Notes: generated by a model not told the origin, from the letters alone. 64,000 bases of DNA from Chryseobacterium gallinarum (GCF_001021975.1 NZ_CP009928.1:1488001-1552000), one strand, 5' to 3'; counted from the stretch's first letter, positions 1 through 9,063 are shown. Made by a program: numbers and translations.

Positions 1-345
1 GGCAAGTTTTTGAGGAAAACCAGCCTGGATGAGCTCCCGCAGTTCATTAATGTATTAAAAGGAGAGATGTCTGTTGTAGGGCCCCGTCCTCATATGCTGG
101 CTGTAGATAATTATTACAAACCTAAAATAGGAAGATACAGCCTGCGCAGCATGGTAAGTCCCGGAATCACGGGATTGTCACAGGTAAGCGGCCTTAGAGG
201 GGATTTCGGAGATATAGAAGTGGAAATGAAAAAACGGATTCTGGCTGACGCCTTTTATGTCAGGAACTGGAGTTTTGTGTTGGACCTTGTCATTATATTA
301 AAAACCGTTTTATTAGTGATAGGTGGAGATAAAAATGCAAAATAA
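1..345 (+). CDS. Sugar transferase (polyprenyl-phosphate phosphoglycosyltransferase), C-terminal part
   Basis: The frame is already open at base 1, so only the last 114 codons are present and the start lies outside the window. The visible part carries the hallmarks of the bacterial sugar transferase family (WcaJ/PglC type): DELPQ, then GEMSVVGPRP, then PGITGLSQV, followed by a hydrophobic C-terminal stretch (FVLDLVIILKTVLLVI). Family members move a sugar-1-phosphate from a nucleotide sugar to undecaprenyl phosphate at the inner membrane, the first step of capsule, exopolysaccharide or O-antigen synthesis. A polysaccharide cluster probably lies to the left. The TTG at base 10 is an internal Leu codon, not a start. 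The sugar cannot be predicted. Confidence 0.9.
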   Translation, partial: GKFLRKTSLDELPQFINVLKGEMSVVGPRPHMLAVDNYYKPKIGRYSLRSMVSPGITGLSQVSGLRGDFGDIEVEMKKRILADAFYVRNWSFVLDLVIILKTVLLVIGGDKNAK

Positions 346-451
346 GGAATCCATGGGATTAAAATCGCTTTAAAATAACTTTAACACTAAACCGGGCCTG
401 GCGTTACCTTGAACTCTGGCCTAATTAAATAAAAAAGTCTAATTTAGCAGC

Positions 452-1204
452 ATGTTAAAAAAGTTTTTCACAGCAGTAGGGGAATATATGCTCCTTCTAG
501 GAAAATCCTTACAGAAGCCTCAGAAAATGAGGGTTTTCTGGAAGCTGTTCATGAGAGAAATTAATGATTTGGGAGTCAATTCATTTGGATTGGTTGTCTT
601 TACATCTATATTCGTAGGAGCGGTAGTCGCCATTCAGATGTTCAATAACTTTGATGCTTCGTCGTTTCCTATTCCCACTTCTTTCGTTGGATATGCTACG
701 AAAGCTGTTTTAGTGCTTGAGTTCTCCCCTACCATTATCAGTCTGATTCTGGCAGGAAAAGTGGGATCTTATATTGCATCCAGCATCGGAACGATGAGGG
801 TTTCTGAGCAGATTGATGCATTGGATATTATGGGAGTAAATTCCCCTAATTTTCTGATATTCCCTAAAATTATTGCCTGTGTCCTTTTTAATCCCCTTCT
901 TATTGCTATCAGTATTGTATTCGGTATTGGCGGTGGTTATGTTGCCGGGATTTTAACCGGAAACTGGACAGAAAATGACTATATCGTCGGAATTCAGATG
1001 TATATGCCTAACCTGTTTATTTATTATGCCTTTATTAAAACCATTGTTTTTGCTTTTATCATTGCCACCGTTCCTTCCTATTTCGGATACAATGTAAAAG
1101 GCGGATCTTTGGAAGTAGGTAGAGCTAGTACACAGGCTGTAGTCTGGACCATGGTATTCATTATCATTTCCGAATTAATTTTAACCCAATTAATATTAAG
1201 CTAA
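452..1204 (+). CDS. MlaE family ABC transporter permease
   Basis: A 250-residue integral membrane protein with about five hydrophobic segments and the family signature region around residues 95-130 (SLILAGKVGSYIASSIGTMR, then EQIDALDIMG). MlaE-type permeases sit in the inner membrane and, with a cytosolic ATPase and an MCE substrate-binding protein, move phospholipids between inner and outer membranes. Its stop overlaps the ATG of the next gene (TAATG), so the two are translationally coupled; that gene is the matching ATPase. No MCE-domain protein follows directly; the third gene is instead a beta-barrel protein. In other flavobacteria an MCE gene may lie elsewhere, which is inference. Confidence 0.92.
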   Translation: MLKKFFTAVGEYMLLLGKSLQKPQKMRVFWKLFMREINDLGVNSFGLVVFTSIFVGAVVAIQMFNNFDASSFPIPTSFVGYATKAVLVLEFSPTIISLILAGKVGSYIASSIGTMRVSEQIDALDIMGVNSPNFLIFPKIIACVLFNPLLIAISIVFGIGGGYVAGILTGNWTENDYIVGIQMYMPNLFIYYAFIKTIVFAFIIATVPSYFGYNVKGGSLEVGRASTQAVVWTMVFIIISELILTQLILS

Positions 1205-2019
1205 TGATTGAGGTAAAAGATCTTAAGAAAAGTTTTGGTGATGTTGAAGTACTTAAGGGAATTTCAACTTCATTTGATAAAGGAAAGGTAAACCTGATCA
1301 TTGGGCAGAGTGGTTCCGGGAAGACAGTATTCCTTAAAAGTTTACTGAATGTATATATGCCGTCTTCGGGAGAAATCTTATTCGACGGTAAGGATATCAA
1401 CACCATGACAAGAGATGAGAAACAGCATCTCCGCTCGGAAATCGGAACTGTATTCCAGGGAAGTGCATTATTTGACTCTTTAACGGTGGAAGAAAATATT
1501 ATGTTTCCACTGGATATGTTTACCAATCTTACCTACAGGGAAAAAAAGAAAAGAGTTTTTGAAGTAATCGGAAGAGTACACCTTGATAAAGCTGATAAAA
1601 AATACCCTTCTGAAATTTCGGGAGGAATGCAAAAAAGGGTGGCCATTGCCAGGGCAATTGTGAACAATCCTAAATATCTGTTCTGTGATGAGCCCAATTC
1701 AGGACTGGATCCTTATACTTCCAAAGTCATTGATGATCTTCTTTACGAAATTACAAAGGAATACAACACCACCACTATCATCAATACCCATGATATGAAC
1801 TCTGTAATGACGATTGGTGAGAAAATTGTATATCTGAGGTTAGGTATCAAAGAATGGGAGGGTAATAAGAATATTCTGATTACCGCAGGCAATAAAAATC
1901 TGATTGACTTCGTTTATTCTTCAGAGCTGTTTAAGGAGCTGAGAGAATATTTGCTTGAAAATAATAAAACAATTGAAAATACAATTACAAAAATAGATGA
2001 TAATGAAAAAGGTACTTAG
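1204..2019 (+). CDS. ABC transporter ATP-binding protein, MlaF type
   Basis: A 271-residue ATPase partner of the upstream permease. Walker A is GQSGSGKT (about residue 36), the signature is SGGMQKR (about 140), Walker B ends in CDEPNSGLDP (about 160), and the switch histidine is in NTHDMNS (about 198). The SGGMQKR and NSGLDP forms are typical of MlaF-like lipid transporters. The start ATG overlaps the permease stop codon. The C-terminal about 50 residues after the NTPase core are charged and less conserved. The 3' end overlaps the next gene by 17 bases, giving a compact three-gene unit. Confidence 0.92.
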   Translation: MIEVKDLKKSFGDVEVLKGISTSFDKGKVNLIIGQSGSGKTVFLKSLLNVYMPSSGEILFDGKDINTMTRDEKQHLRSEIGTVFQGSALFDSLTVEENIMFPLDMFTNLTYREKKKRVFEVIGRVHLDKADKKYPSEISGGMQKRVAIARAIVNNPKYLFCDEPNSGLDPYTSKVIDDLLYEITKEYNTTTIINTHDMNSVMTIGEKIVYLRLGIKEWEGNKNILITAGNKNLIDFVYSSELFKELREYLLENNKTIENTITKIDDNEKGT

Positions 2020-2614
2020 TATAGCGTTAATAGGGTTTTCAATGTTGGCTTCCGCACAGATCTCCCTGGCAGGTAAAGCCAATTTAATCTTTCCTACAGG
2101 CTCACCTTCATGGTCCAACATTAAAGGAACTGTGAATGATGCTATTGAGGGAACAGGAAAAAACAATGTAGGATTCAACGTGGGACTTTCCATGAAAATA
2201 GGATTGCCTACTTCATTGTTTGTGATGCCGGAAATCTATTATACCCATTTCAAAAATGAGTTCACTACAGAAAACACTACTTTTGATGTAAAAAGCAACC
2301 GTATTGATGTTCCGGTTCTTCTGGGATATAATCTTTTAGGTAATATGCTAGGTGTATTTGTAGGACCTGTTGGAAGCTTCAATCTAAACAAAGACAATAC
2401 GTACAATGATTTTAAAGAAAATGCCAAAAATGATTTTACAGTAGGATATCAGTTTGGAGCACAGCTTGAAATCAAAAAACTTATTGTGAATGCAAGATAT
2501 GAAGGTGCTTTCAGCAAAGACCAAAGAAACTTTATCAACAGGGTTTCCGGCTCGGAAATCAGATATGACAACAGACCCAACTTATTTATGGTTGGTTTAG
2601 GATACAAATTTTAA
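2003..2614 (+). CDS. Outer membrane beta-barrel protein (PorT-like family)
   Basis: About 203 residues beginning MKKVLSIALIGFSMLASAQ, a typical flavobacterial signal peptide ending in ASAQ. The mature part alternates hydrophobic and polar residues in about eight strands and ends in an aromatic residue (LGYKF), as outer-membrane barrels do. I chose the ATG at 2003 over 1997 because MKK starts the signal peptide directly. It overlaps the end of the MlaF-type gene, so it is probably cotranscribed and may act in envelope lipid balance, although no direct function is visible. It ends just before a bidirectional terminator. Confidence 0.75.
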   Translation: MKKVLSIALIGFSMLASAQISLAGKANLIFPTGSPSWSNIKGTVNDAIEGTGKNNVGFNVGLSMKIGLPTSLFVMPEIYYTHFKNEFTTENTTFDVKSNRIDVPVLLGYNLLGNMLGVFVGPVGSFNLNKDNTYNDFKENAKNDFTVGYQFGAQLEIKKLIVNARYEGAFSKDQRNFINRVSGSEIRYDNRPNLFMVGLGYKF

Positions 2615-2638
2615 TCATTTCGAAAATAACAACTGTAA

Positions 2639-2664
2639 AACCCTCAGATTCAGATCTGGGGGTT
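2639..2664. terminator. Bidirectional terminator hairpin
   Basis: Arms AACCC-T-CAGAT and ATCTG-G-GGGTT with loop TCAG, followed on the plus strand by TCTATTTT. It lies between the convergent beta-barrel and small membrane protein genes, and its right part forms the last codons of the minus-strand gene. Confidence 0.7.
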
Positions 2665-2961
2665 TCTATTTTGATTATCAAGCTCTGCCTGGCGCTTTGC
2701 AATATCTGCCGCTTGCTTTTCCAGCTCCTCTTTTTCTTTCTGCAGTTGCTTAAATTCTTTTTTCTTTTGCTCTGCCTTCATAGCGCTTCCTTTACTTACA
2801 TACCCTACCATTCCACCGATAATGAGCCCTATACCTACTCCCGCCATCATACCCATAACGTGGGAAATTTTAATTTGTTCTACAGCAAAATCAGTAGTAA
2901 GATAAAAAAGTAAGGCAGAAACAGCCAAAAGAATAAGTCCGGTAATTGATAAACTCTTCAT
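2650..2961 (-). CDS. Small membrane protein with two TM segments and a coiled coil
   Basis: A 103-residue protein of no recognised family. Residues about 5-21 and 33-54 are hydrophobic (the second is glycine-rich: GMMAGVGIGLIIGGMVG). Residues about 60-97 are a charged, heptad-like helix rich in Lys, Glu and Gln (KKKEFKQLQKEKEELEKQ), predicted to be a cytoplasmic or periplasmic coiled coil. The architecture resembles small glycine-zipper membrane proteins. It is monocistronic between a shared terminator and the M48 protease gene. Function unknown. Confidence 0.65.
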   Translation of the reverse strand: MKSLSITGLILLAVSALLFYLTTDFAVEQIKISHVMGMMAGVGIGLIIGGMVGYVSKGSAMKAEQKKKEFKQLQKEKEELEKQAADIAKRQAELDNQNRNPQI

Positions 2962-2989
2962 AATATTGTGTTTAGGTGTTTACATTAAA

Positions 2990-3026
2990 AAGCCTTACCA
3001 AATTTACTAAAAATTTAATAAGGCTT
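2990..3026 (-). terminator. Terminator of the M48 protease gene
   Basis: Outer arms AAGCCTTA/TAAGGCTT enclose a second inner pairing AAATTT/AAATTT. On the minus strand the stem is followed by TTTTAA. It lies between the M48 gene stop and the small membrane protein start. Confidence 0.6.
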
Positions 3027-3052
3027 ATTCAAGATTAAAATTTTATACTAGC

Positions 3053-3859
3053 TTATATTTTTCCTCCTGCTGCCTTATAATATTCCAATGCTTTAGGAAG
3101 ATCTTTATTGATATCAGAAATTCTTGTTTCCGGATTCGGGTGGGTAGATAAAAACTCCGGTTGTCTGGAGCCTGTAGATGCCGCCTCCATCCTGTTCCAG
3201 AAAGGAATAGCTGCTCTAGGATCATATCCTGCCATAGACATCAGGTAAAGTCCCATTTCATCAGCTTCAGATTCCTGATTTCTTCCGTATTTCAATAAAG
3301 CAACCTGTGAGCCTATCGGGTATACTTTCTGGAATATACTGGCCCATTGTGCATTGGAAATTGTACCTCCAAGGATAGCCCCTCCGTATTGAGCTACCAT
3401 CGCCTGGGAAATTCTTTCATTACCATGGCCAGCCAATGCATGGGAAACCTCATGTCCCATTACCACGGCAAGCCCGTTGTCATCTTTAGTTATTGGTAAA
3501 ATCCCTGTATAAACAGCTACTTTACCTCCCGGCATACACCATGCATTCAGCTCGTTGCTTTGCAGAAGATTAAATTCCCAGCTGTAATTCGCAAGATCTG
3601 CTGATCTTCCTATACTCTGGTAATATCTTTCTGCCGCATTTTTTATTCTGCTTCCAACATTTGCCACTCTTTTTGCATCTGCCGTACCGGTAATCACTTT
3701 TCCTTTAGACAATGTCGTTCTATATTCCTGGGCAGACATTGTTAAAATTTCTGAATTATTGGCCAGCTGTAAAGAAGATCTCCCTGTAATCGGGTTGGTA
3801 GTACAGGCAAGAGCCGACAGAGCAATAGCTCCTATTCCTAATAGATGTGTAACTTTCAT
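3053..3859 (-). CDS. M48 family metallopeptidase lipoprotein
   Basis: 268 residues. The N-terminus MKVTHLLGIGAIALSALAC ends in a lipobox (LSALAC), so it is a lipoprotein. The zinc motif HEVSHALAGH (HEXXH) lies near residue 140 and the third-ligand region ESEADEMGLYLM near 205, with the downstream Arg/Asn-rich M48 core (STHPNPETRI) near 240. This is the M48B/C periplasmic class that includes LoiP and BepA, which degrade misfolded or stalled outer-membrane proteins. It has its own terminator and diverges from the DUF4251 gene. Substrate not predictable. Confidence 0.9.
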   Translation of the reverse strand: MKVTHLLGIGAIALSALACTTNPITGRSSLQLANNSEILTMSAQEYRTTLSKGKVITGTADAKRVANVGSRIKNAAERYYQSIGRSADLANYSWEFNLLQSNELNAWCMPGGKVAVYTGILPITKDDNGLAVVMGHEVSHALAGHGNERISQAMVAQYGGAILGGTISNAQWASIFQKVYPIGSQVALLKYGRNQESEADEMGLYLMSMAGYDPRAAIPFWNRMEAASTGSRQPEFLSTHPNPETRISDINKDLPKALEYYKAAGGKI

Positions 3860-3964
3860 AGTTTGAGTGTTAATAATTCAACTTTAACAATTTTTATTCC
3901 AAAATATTCCGGATCATATATATTTGCATACATTTTGCTATTTAAATGTAATAATTATCTCATT

Positions 3965-4513
3965 ATGAAAAAGTATATTTCTCTTCTGTTTATTTTTGGA
4001 TTTTTGTTCTTTTTCCAAAGCTGTGCTTCACAAGGTTCATTAGATTCAAAAACAGTAGATGCATTAGTCGAATCACAGGAGTTCACATTTAATGCCCAGA
4101 GAGCAAATCCTACCAATTATGATGTAATCAACATCATGAATTCGATGCCTAATGCTACAGCAACAAGAATGTTAAATCTTAATGGAGATTATACTATTGA
4201 ATTAAGGAAAGGAAATCTGGAAGTTGTTCTTCCTTATTTCGGAAGATTATTTAATCCTACTTATGGTAGTGCCAGTGATAACAGCTATAGATTCACATCA
4301 AAAGACTTTACCATCACGAAGGAGCAGAATAAGAAAGGGAAATGGACATTAAAGATCAAGCCTAACGATGTAAAAAATGTAAGCGAGATCAATATCGAAG
4401 TCTTTAAAACCGGTAAGGCTTTTGTTTCTATGAGAAGTAACGACAGGCAGCCTATCACTTACGACGGATACATTTCAAAAAATGAAGTGAATCAGGAAAA
4501 AGCTAAGCTTTAA
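3965..4513 (+). CDS. DUF4251 domain-containing lipoprotein
   Basis: 182 residues from the ATG at 3965. The longer upstream reading frame lacks a signal peptide, whereas MKKYISLLFIFGFLFFFQSC gives a clean lipoprotein signal with Cys at 20. The body (FTFNAQRANPTNYDVINIMN, then LPYFGRLFNPTYG) matches my memory of the Bacteroidota DUF4251 family, secreted proteins of unknown role. The 3' end overlaps the convergent meaB stop by 4 bases. Confidence 0.75.
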   Translation: MKKYISLLFIFGFLFFFQSCASQGSLDSKTVDALVESQEFTFNAQRANPTNYDVINIMNSMPNATATRMLNLNGDYTIELRKGNLEVVLPYFGRLFNPTYGSASDNSYRFTSKDFTITKEQNKKGKWTLKIKPNDVKNVSEINIEVFKTGKAFVSMRSNDRQPITYDGYISKNEVNQEKAKL

Positions 4514-5502
4514 TCCCTGTTTTCTCCGGATAAAAATTTTTCAACAAATAATTTAGCTTCAGTACTTGGATTCGAAACCAGTTCTGAAGCATTTTTTTTG
4601 TGTATGCGATAGGCCTCTTCTACAGCATTACTTTTTTTCATCAAAGCCAGGATATATTCCTGAACCCAATATTCAAAGCGTTTTTCGGCCTGCCGGGTAC
4701 GGACTTCCTCAAAACGTCCTGTTTTCTTTTTCAGGTTTATAAATTCGGCAATCTTATTATAGACCTCATTCAGTCCTTCATTATGTAGTGCTGAGCCTAA
4801 TAAAACAGGAATTTTCCAGTCTTTTTCTTTAGGGGGAATAAAATCGAGTGCCCTTTTCAGCTCCAGTCTTGTATTTTTTGCTTTCTGAAGATTATCCTGG
4901 TCAACTTTATTAATGAAAATAAGGTCTACCATTTCCATTATTCCTCTTTTTATTCCCTGGAGCTCATCCCCTCCTCCGATAATTTTAAGAAATAAGAAAA
5001 CATCAGTAATATCAGCTACCAGAACCTCCGATTGTCCTACGCCGACAGTTTCGATTAAGATATAATCGTAGCCTGCTGCTTCGCAGATCAACATCGTTTC
5101 AAAGGTGGTATTGGCTACTCCTCCTAAAAATCCCGAACTTGGGGAAGGACGTATAAATGCATTTTCTTCTTTAGCCAGTTCCTCCATCCTGGTCTTATCT
5201 CCTAAAATACTTCCTTTATTGATAGAAGAGCTTGGATCAATGGCGAGAACAGCTACTTTTTTCCCCTGAGCAATGACCAGCCTGCCGAAATTTTCAATAA
5301 AAGTGGATTTTCCTGCACCAGGCACTCCGGTTACTCCTACCCTGACGGAATTCCCCGTAAAGGGCATTATTTTTTTCAAAAGTTCTTCTGCCTGTATCCT
5401 GTGTTCTGCTTTTTTACTTTCAACCAGCGTAATGGCTTTTGCAATCAGGCGTTTGTTTCCTGATTGTATCCCTTCTATTAGCTCTTCTGTAGAAAATTTC
5501 AT
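4510..5502 (-). CDS. meaB: Methylmalonyl-CoA mutase-associated GTPase MeaB
   Basis: 330 residues, the usual family length. G1/Walker A is GVPGAGKST (about 60). Conserved MeaB features follow: LAIDPSSSINKGSILGDKTRM (switch region), ETVGVGQSE (G3) and FINKVDQ (G4, NKxD). MeaB/ArgK is a P-loop GTPase that gates adenosylcobalamin loading into methylmalonyl-CoA mutase and protects it from inactivation. The mutase large subunit is in this window about 11 kb away (15436-17568), not in the same operon. It converges on DUF4251 with a 4-base overlap. Confidence 0.95.
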   Translation of the reverse strand: MKFSTEELIEGIQSGNKRLIAKAITLVESKKAEHRIQAEELLKKIMPFTGNSVRVGVTGVPGAGKSTFIENFGRLVIAQGKKVAVLAIDPSSSINKGSILGDKTRMEELAKEENAFIRPSPSSGFLGGVANTTFETMLICEAAGYDYILIETVGVGQSEVLVADITDVFLFLKIIGGGDELQGIKRGIMEMVDLIFINKVDQDNLQKAKNTRLELKRALDFIPPKEKDWKIPVLLGSALHNEGLNEVYNKIAEFINLKKKTGRFEEVRTRQAEKRFEYWVQEYILALMKKSNAVEEAYRIHKKNASELVSNPSTEAKLFVEKFLSGENRD

Positions 5503-5661
5503 TGATTCAAAAATAATAATTAAAAGTGAATGATCAATGCTTAATGGCCAAGTAAAAAGGCGAAGTGCTGTGTTTTATTTTTATGATTGCAGGCATATTC
5601 AATTTTTATTTCTTCTAAATTAAAACTATAAAACACTGTAACAACGGCCTAGGGAATTTAT

Positions 5662-5669
5662 TACATTTG
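5662..5669 (+). promoter_or_regulatory. Bacteroidota -7 box TACATTTG before the cytochrome pair
   Basis: An exact match to TAnnTTTG, 21 bases before the ATG at 5691. No TTG lies at the expected -33 distance, so this is a partial promoter match. Confidence 0.4.
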
Positions 5670-5690
5670 TTATCTATCAAAATAAGAAAC

Positions 5691-5984
5691 ATGAAAAAAC
5701 TCATCGCTGCAGCATTTCTTACTGCTATCCTGGTAACCTCTTGTACTCCAAAAGCTTCAACGGCAACAGCTACTGCAGGAACCGCGACCTCTACAGCTGA
5801 ACAAATTGCCCAGGGGAAAACCATTTTTGAGAATTCATGCGGAAGATGCCACAAGTTACCGGATCCCGCCTCACATAATCCTGTACAATGGGTAGGAATT
5901 ATGAATTCAATGGCTCCAAAAGCAAAACTGACAGATGAGCAGCATCAATGGGTTTACGATTACATCGTTTCAGTAAAAAAATAA
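5691..5984 (+). CDS. c-type cytochrome lipoprotein (copy 1)
   Basis: 97 residues from the ATG at 5691, chosen because it begins the signal peptide MKKLIAAAFLTAILVTSC (lipobox VTSC). A low-complexity Ala/Thr linker follows, then one heme-binding CGRCH (CXXCH) near residue 50, and a downstream Met (NSMAPKAKL) that can be the second axial ligand. This is the layout of a small class I cytochrome c anchored by lipid, facing the periplasm. The next gene, 13 bases on, is a close paralogue of equal length. A shared terminator follows the second copy. Confidence 0.85.
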   Translation: MKKLIAAAFLTAILVTSCTPKASTATATAGTATSTAEQIAQGKTIFENSCGRCHKLPDPASHNPVQWVGIMNSMAPKAKLTDEQHQWVYDYIVSVKK

Positions 5985-5997
5985 TCATTAAACAAAT

Positions 5998-6291
5998 ATG
6001 GATATGAAAAAATTGATTGTAAGCAGTATTGCAGGCTCAGCACTGTTGCTATCCTGCGGACCTAAGAGCGTTGCTGTAACCGGGCCCAAGTATACCTCAT
6101 CTGAACAATTGGCTCAGGGAAAGACTATTTTTGAAAATGCCTGTTCAAAATGTCATAAATTACCTGATCCTGCAAAACATGATGACCAGGGCTGGATCAA
6201 AACGTTAAGCAGAATGGCCCCAAAAGCCAAGCTTAGTGATGATCAGCATCAAATGGTATATGATTACCTGATTTCAGTAAATAAAAAATAA
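5998..6291 (+). CDS. c-type cytochrome lipoprotein (copy 2)
   Basis: 97 residues, MDMKKLIVSSIAGSALLLSC signal with lipobox LLSC (the second ATG at 6004 is an equally plausible start). Heme motif CSKCH near residue 51, then KLPDP and the Met-bearing RMAPKAKLSDDQHQ. From the Gln-Gly-Lys-Thr-Ile-Phe-Glu-Asn block to the end it is highly similar to copy 1, while the linker differs, so the pair arose by tandem duplication. Likely electron carrier in the periplasm; redox partner unknown. Confidence 0.85.
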   Translation: MDMKKLIVSSIAGSALLLSCGPKSVAVTGPKYTSSEQLAQGKTIFENACSKCHKLPDPAKHDDQGWIKTLSRMAPKAKLSDDQHQMVYDYLISVNKK

Positions 6292-6317
6292 GCTTTCCGT
6301 TGAAAGCTTATTTTTTT
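6287..6317 (+). terminator. Intrinsic terminator of the cytochrome operon
   Basis: Perfect 11-bp arms AATAAGCTTTC/GAAAGCTTATT with loop CGTT and a run of T to 6317. The left arm includes the stop codon of copy 2. Confidence 0.88.
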
Positions 6318-6333
6318 GCCTGCGTTAACAAAT

Positions 6334-8895
6334 TTATCTTACAATAAGTTTTTCAACCTGTATTTTATCTCCTTGCCGGATATGAACCATATACACTCCT
6401 TTTTGCAGCTCTTTGGTAGAAATTGCTTTTTTAGAAGCAGCTTCCCTGGAATCAGAAAACACTAATTTCCCGGACATATCAAACATGGTAATTTTAACTT
6501 CTTTATTAGATTTGTCGATATTTCCTACAAAGAATTCATCATAAGTAGGATTAGGGAATATAACAAACTTATTATCTGTTAATTTAACATCCTGGGTAGC
6601 TAAAGCCGAATTACATTCCTGTGGTACCGTAAAATCCTCAACCTGATCGTTGGCTACAGATTTAACTCCTGCAGAAGCATTAACTCCTAATCCTCTTTTA
6701 GCGAAAGCAGCCCAGATCATACATTTATCAGCTCCTGCATTTTTAACAGCATCGGCCTGAAGAATAGCATCTCTCCCATCAATAAAAGTAGGATTACACG
6801 CCTGAAGTTTAAGCGCATCCACTACTATTTGCAGCACCCTGGCATTTCCGGATGTAGCACTTGCCAGAACATCACTATTATAACCATACTTTTCAATATA
6901 CTTCCAGGTAAGATCCCATAACATTGTTGCCCAAATGAATCCTATTCGGTGAGCCCCTGAAACCGTATTTGTTCTTATATAGGTATAATTGTTCACAGAA
7001 AAATCAGGGGAATATTTAGCAAGTCTGATTCCTCCTCCATCTGTTGGTTGATTTTTAACATAGGTTCCGATTCCCCTTGCTAAAGACGAAGTATCCCCAG
7101 GCCTGGTTGTCAGCATTAATGCAAAATAATCTGACCATCCTTCTCCCATCTGTTCTGCAGAAACAGAGATCTTAAGACAGCCATACCCTGGTCCTGTTAA
7201 TCTGTTTGAAATACCGTGTCCATATTCATGAGCAATAATACCATTATCAAAACTTGAATGCTTAAAGCCGTTATAATCAAAATTCAAGGTAGTATTGACT
7301 ACTGTTCCTCCGTTAATCTGATTCACAAGGTATTCTCCTTCTGCTTTACCCATCATAATAGAAGGGATGGTTACATCGTACACAGTATCATCATCACCCA
7401 TGGGTACAGGATCCGCATTCACCGGATCATAAATAATGGCTCCTACCGCTCCGGCCGTCTGCATATTTTTAACTTTCGTTTTAAAGCTGCATGCCCCTCT
7501 TCGGGCAACACCTATTTTTCCTGTCAAGCTTCCTGCAGCCAGCGCAGTACAAGCATTATTGGGAATAGAAATACCAAGATCGCCGGTTACAGACTGTCCA
7601 CCAAATAAAAGAGATCCGAACACGGCTCCTCCTGTTGCTACTTTAGGGCGGTTAACAATTGAAGCAGGAGCATTATACTGATACCTTATCACCGGATCAT
7701 TGGCTGTTTCTACTCTATCCCAGAGATACATTTGCATTCTCGGCTCCGCCAGATAAGTTTGTCCGGAAATTACGGTTTCATATCCCGGATTAAAGTTTGC
7801 GTTATTAAGTCCGCTTCCATCAAAAGCCTCAGCTCTTACGGCATCTCCTTCCAACCCTCCTTTACCAAAATTGTTGTCTTGATAATTTCTTGCGGTCTCC
7901 GTAAATCCAAATTTGTAGAAGATGTCATGTATCTTGTTATTCATATAAAACAAATTTGTAATGGAAGCATCTTTATACATGAAAGGGTTGTCGTATCTTC
8001 CATCTGCAAAAGGGAAATCAAAATTACGTGAGCTTCCTCCATCCGGGGAATATCCTGGGGCATCCATATCATCCTGATCGGAGTAAGCGTATACATTATT
8101 GCCTCTGGTATTGGTATACGTATTTGTTCCATCGGAATGCCATCCTTCAGGGGAAGCTGTAAGATCCCAAGGATTATTGACCACCGACCGGGAGCCAAAT
8201 GTGGGAGCTTCAACAGGCAAAGCAAAAACATTATAGGAAGCATTACCCGGTACAAGCAGATTTGTTGTTTTGCTTTGAATCTTTTTTCCGGAATGATCTT
8301 CTGCTGTTTTTCCGGCTCCGTTGCCCGGGTGTGAAATACTTTCAAAATTACAGCTCAAGGTTGTATTGCTTTTGTGAAGTATCTCCCCGCTGTTTGCATC
8401 AGCAATAACATGCCATATATCAGAAGAGTTTTGATCTGATATAAACATTTCCTTAGCAAGAATATAAATCCCGTTTTTTTCAAAATATACATCCGGAAAA
8501 TAGTCTGTTTTAGAGGTTTCACTGACTGCCAGTTTCCGTTTAACAAGATCTTCCGGAAACATTTCTTTAACTTTTTTCTGATCAGATACTACAATATTCT
8601 GTTTAAATTCATTCTTTTCAGAAACAATTTTTCCGTCCTTAATAAGCACCTTACCTAAAGCATTAAAAACTCTAAGCCCGTTATAAGTTTGCTGTACGTT
8701 GACAATATTAACCCCAAGACTTTGAGAATGATCTTCATTTAAAATAAGGATTCCTGTTTTATCACTGCCATTAGTGAGTAATTCATTTTTTTTGTAATAC
8801 TCCTGAATAATGATGTTAGAGTTTTGTGCGCTGATGTCACCAAAAGCTAAAAAAGCAGCCACAGTAACCGTTGTTAAAAATAGTTTTTTATTCAT
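6334..8895 (-). CDS. Secreted M36 (fungalysin) metalloprotease with PA insert and T9SS tail
   Basis: 853 residues. Signal peptide MNKKLFLTTVTVAAFLAFG. An FTP-like propeptide covers about 30-170. The M36 catalytic domain holds the zinc motif HEYGHGISNR (about 555) and the third ligand in GEGWSDYFAL (about 583). Before the zinc motif, about 430-525, there is a PA-domain insert (GKIGVARRGACSFKTKV, VGAIIYDP). The last about 75 residues (FVIFPNPTYDEFFVG to QVEKLIVR) are a type A T9SS sorting domain, so the enzyme should cross the outer membrane through the type IX system and be released or surface-held. Likely an extracellular protease for nutrient acquisition. Confidence 0.93.
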   Translation of the reverse strand: MNKKLFLTTVTVAAFLAFGDISAQNSNIIIQEYYKKNELLTNGSDKTGILILNEDHSQSLGVNIVNVQQTYNGLRVFNALGKVLIKDGKIVSEKNEFKQNIVVSDQKKVKEMFPEDLVKRKLAVSETSKTDYFPDVYFEKNGIYILAKEMFISDQNSSDIWHVIADANSGEILHKSNTTLSCNFESISHPGNGAGKTAEDHSGKKIQSKTTNLLVPGNASYNVFALPVEAPTFGSRSVVNNPWDLTASPEGWHSDGTNTYTNTRGNNVYAYSDQDDMDAPGYSPDGGSSRNFDFPFADGRYDNPFMYKDASITNLFYMNNKIHDIFYKFGFTETARNYQDNNFGKGGLEGDAVRAEAFDGSGLNNANFNPGYETVISGQTYLAEPRMQMYLWDRVETANDPVIRYQYNAPASIVNRPKVATGGAVFGSLLFGGQSVTGDLGISIPNNACTALAAGSLTGKIGVARRGACSFKTKVKNMQTAGAVGAIIYDPVNADPVPMGDDDTVYDVTIPSIMMGKAEGEYLVNQINGGTVVNTTLNFDYNGFKHSSFDNGIIAHEYGHGISNRLTGPGYGCLKISVSAEQMGEGWSDYFALMLTTRPGDTSSLARGIGTYVKNQPTDGGGIRLAKYSPDFSVNNYTYIRTNTVSGAHRIGFIWATMLWDLTWKYIEKYGYNSDVLASATSGNARVLQIVVDALKLQACNPTFIDGRDAILQADAVKNAGADKCMIWAAFAKRGLGVNASAGVKSVANDQVEDFTVPQECNSALATQDVKLTDNKFVIFPNPTYDEFFVGNIDKSNKEVKITMFDMSGKLVFSDSREAASKKAISTKELQKGVYMVHIRQGDKIQVEKLIVR

Positions 8896-9063
8896 CTTAC
8901 ATGTTTTTAGACAAGCAATTTATGCTTTATAGACATAAAAACATTGTAATAATTATTAAATTCAAAATAAAACAGGCAATTCGTTGAATTTACCGTTTTT
9001 TAATTATTTTTATTCGTGCTTTTATAACTTATATTTTAATAATTTCACATTACCTCTTTATTA

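Noticed and set aside
1164..1526. 120-codon minus-strand ORF over the MlaE/MlaF junction
   Set aside because: It is antisense to two well-supported genes and its sequence has no recognisable domain.
3845..3964. N-terminal extension of the DUF4251 protein
   Set aside because: It is overlapped by the divergent M48 gene start, has no signal peptide and hides the clear lipoprotein signal that begins at 3965.
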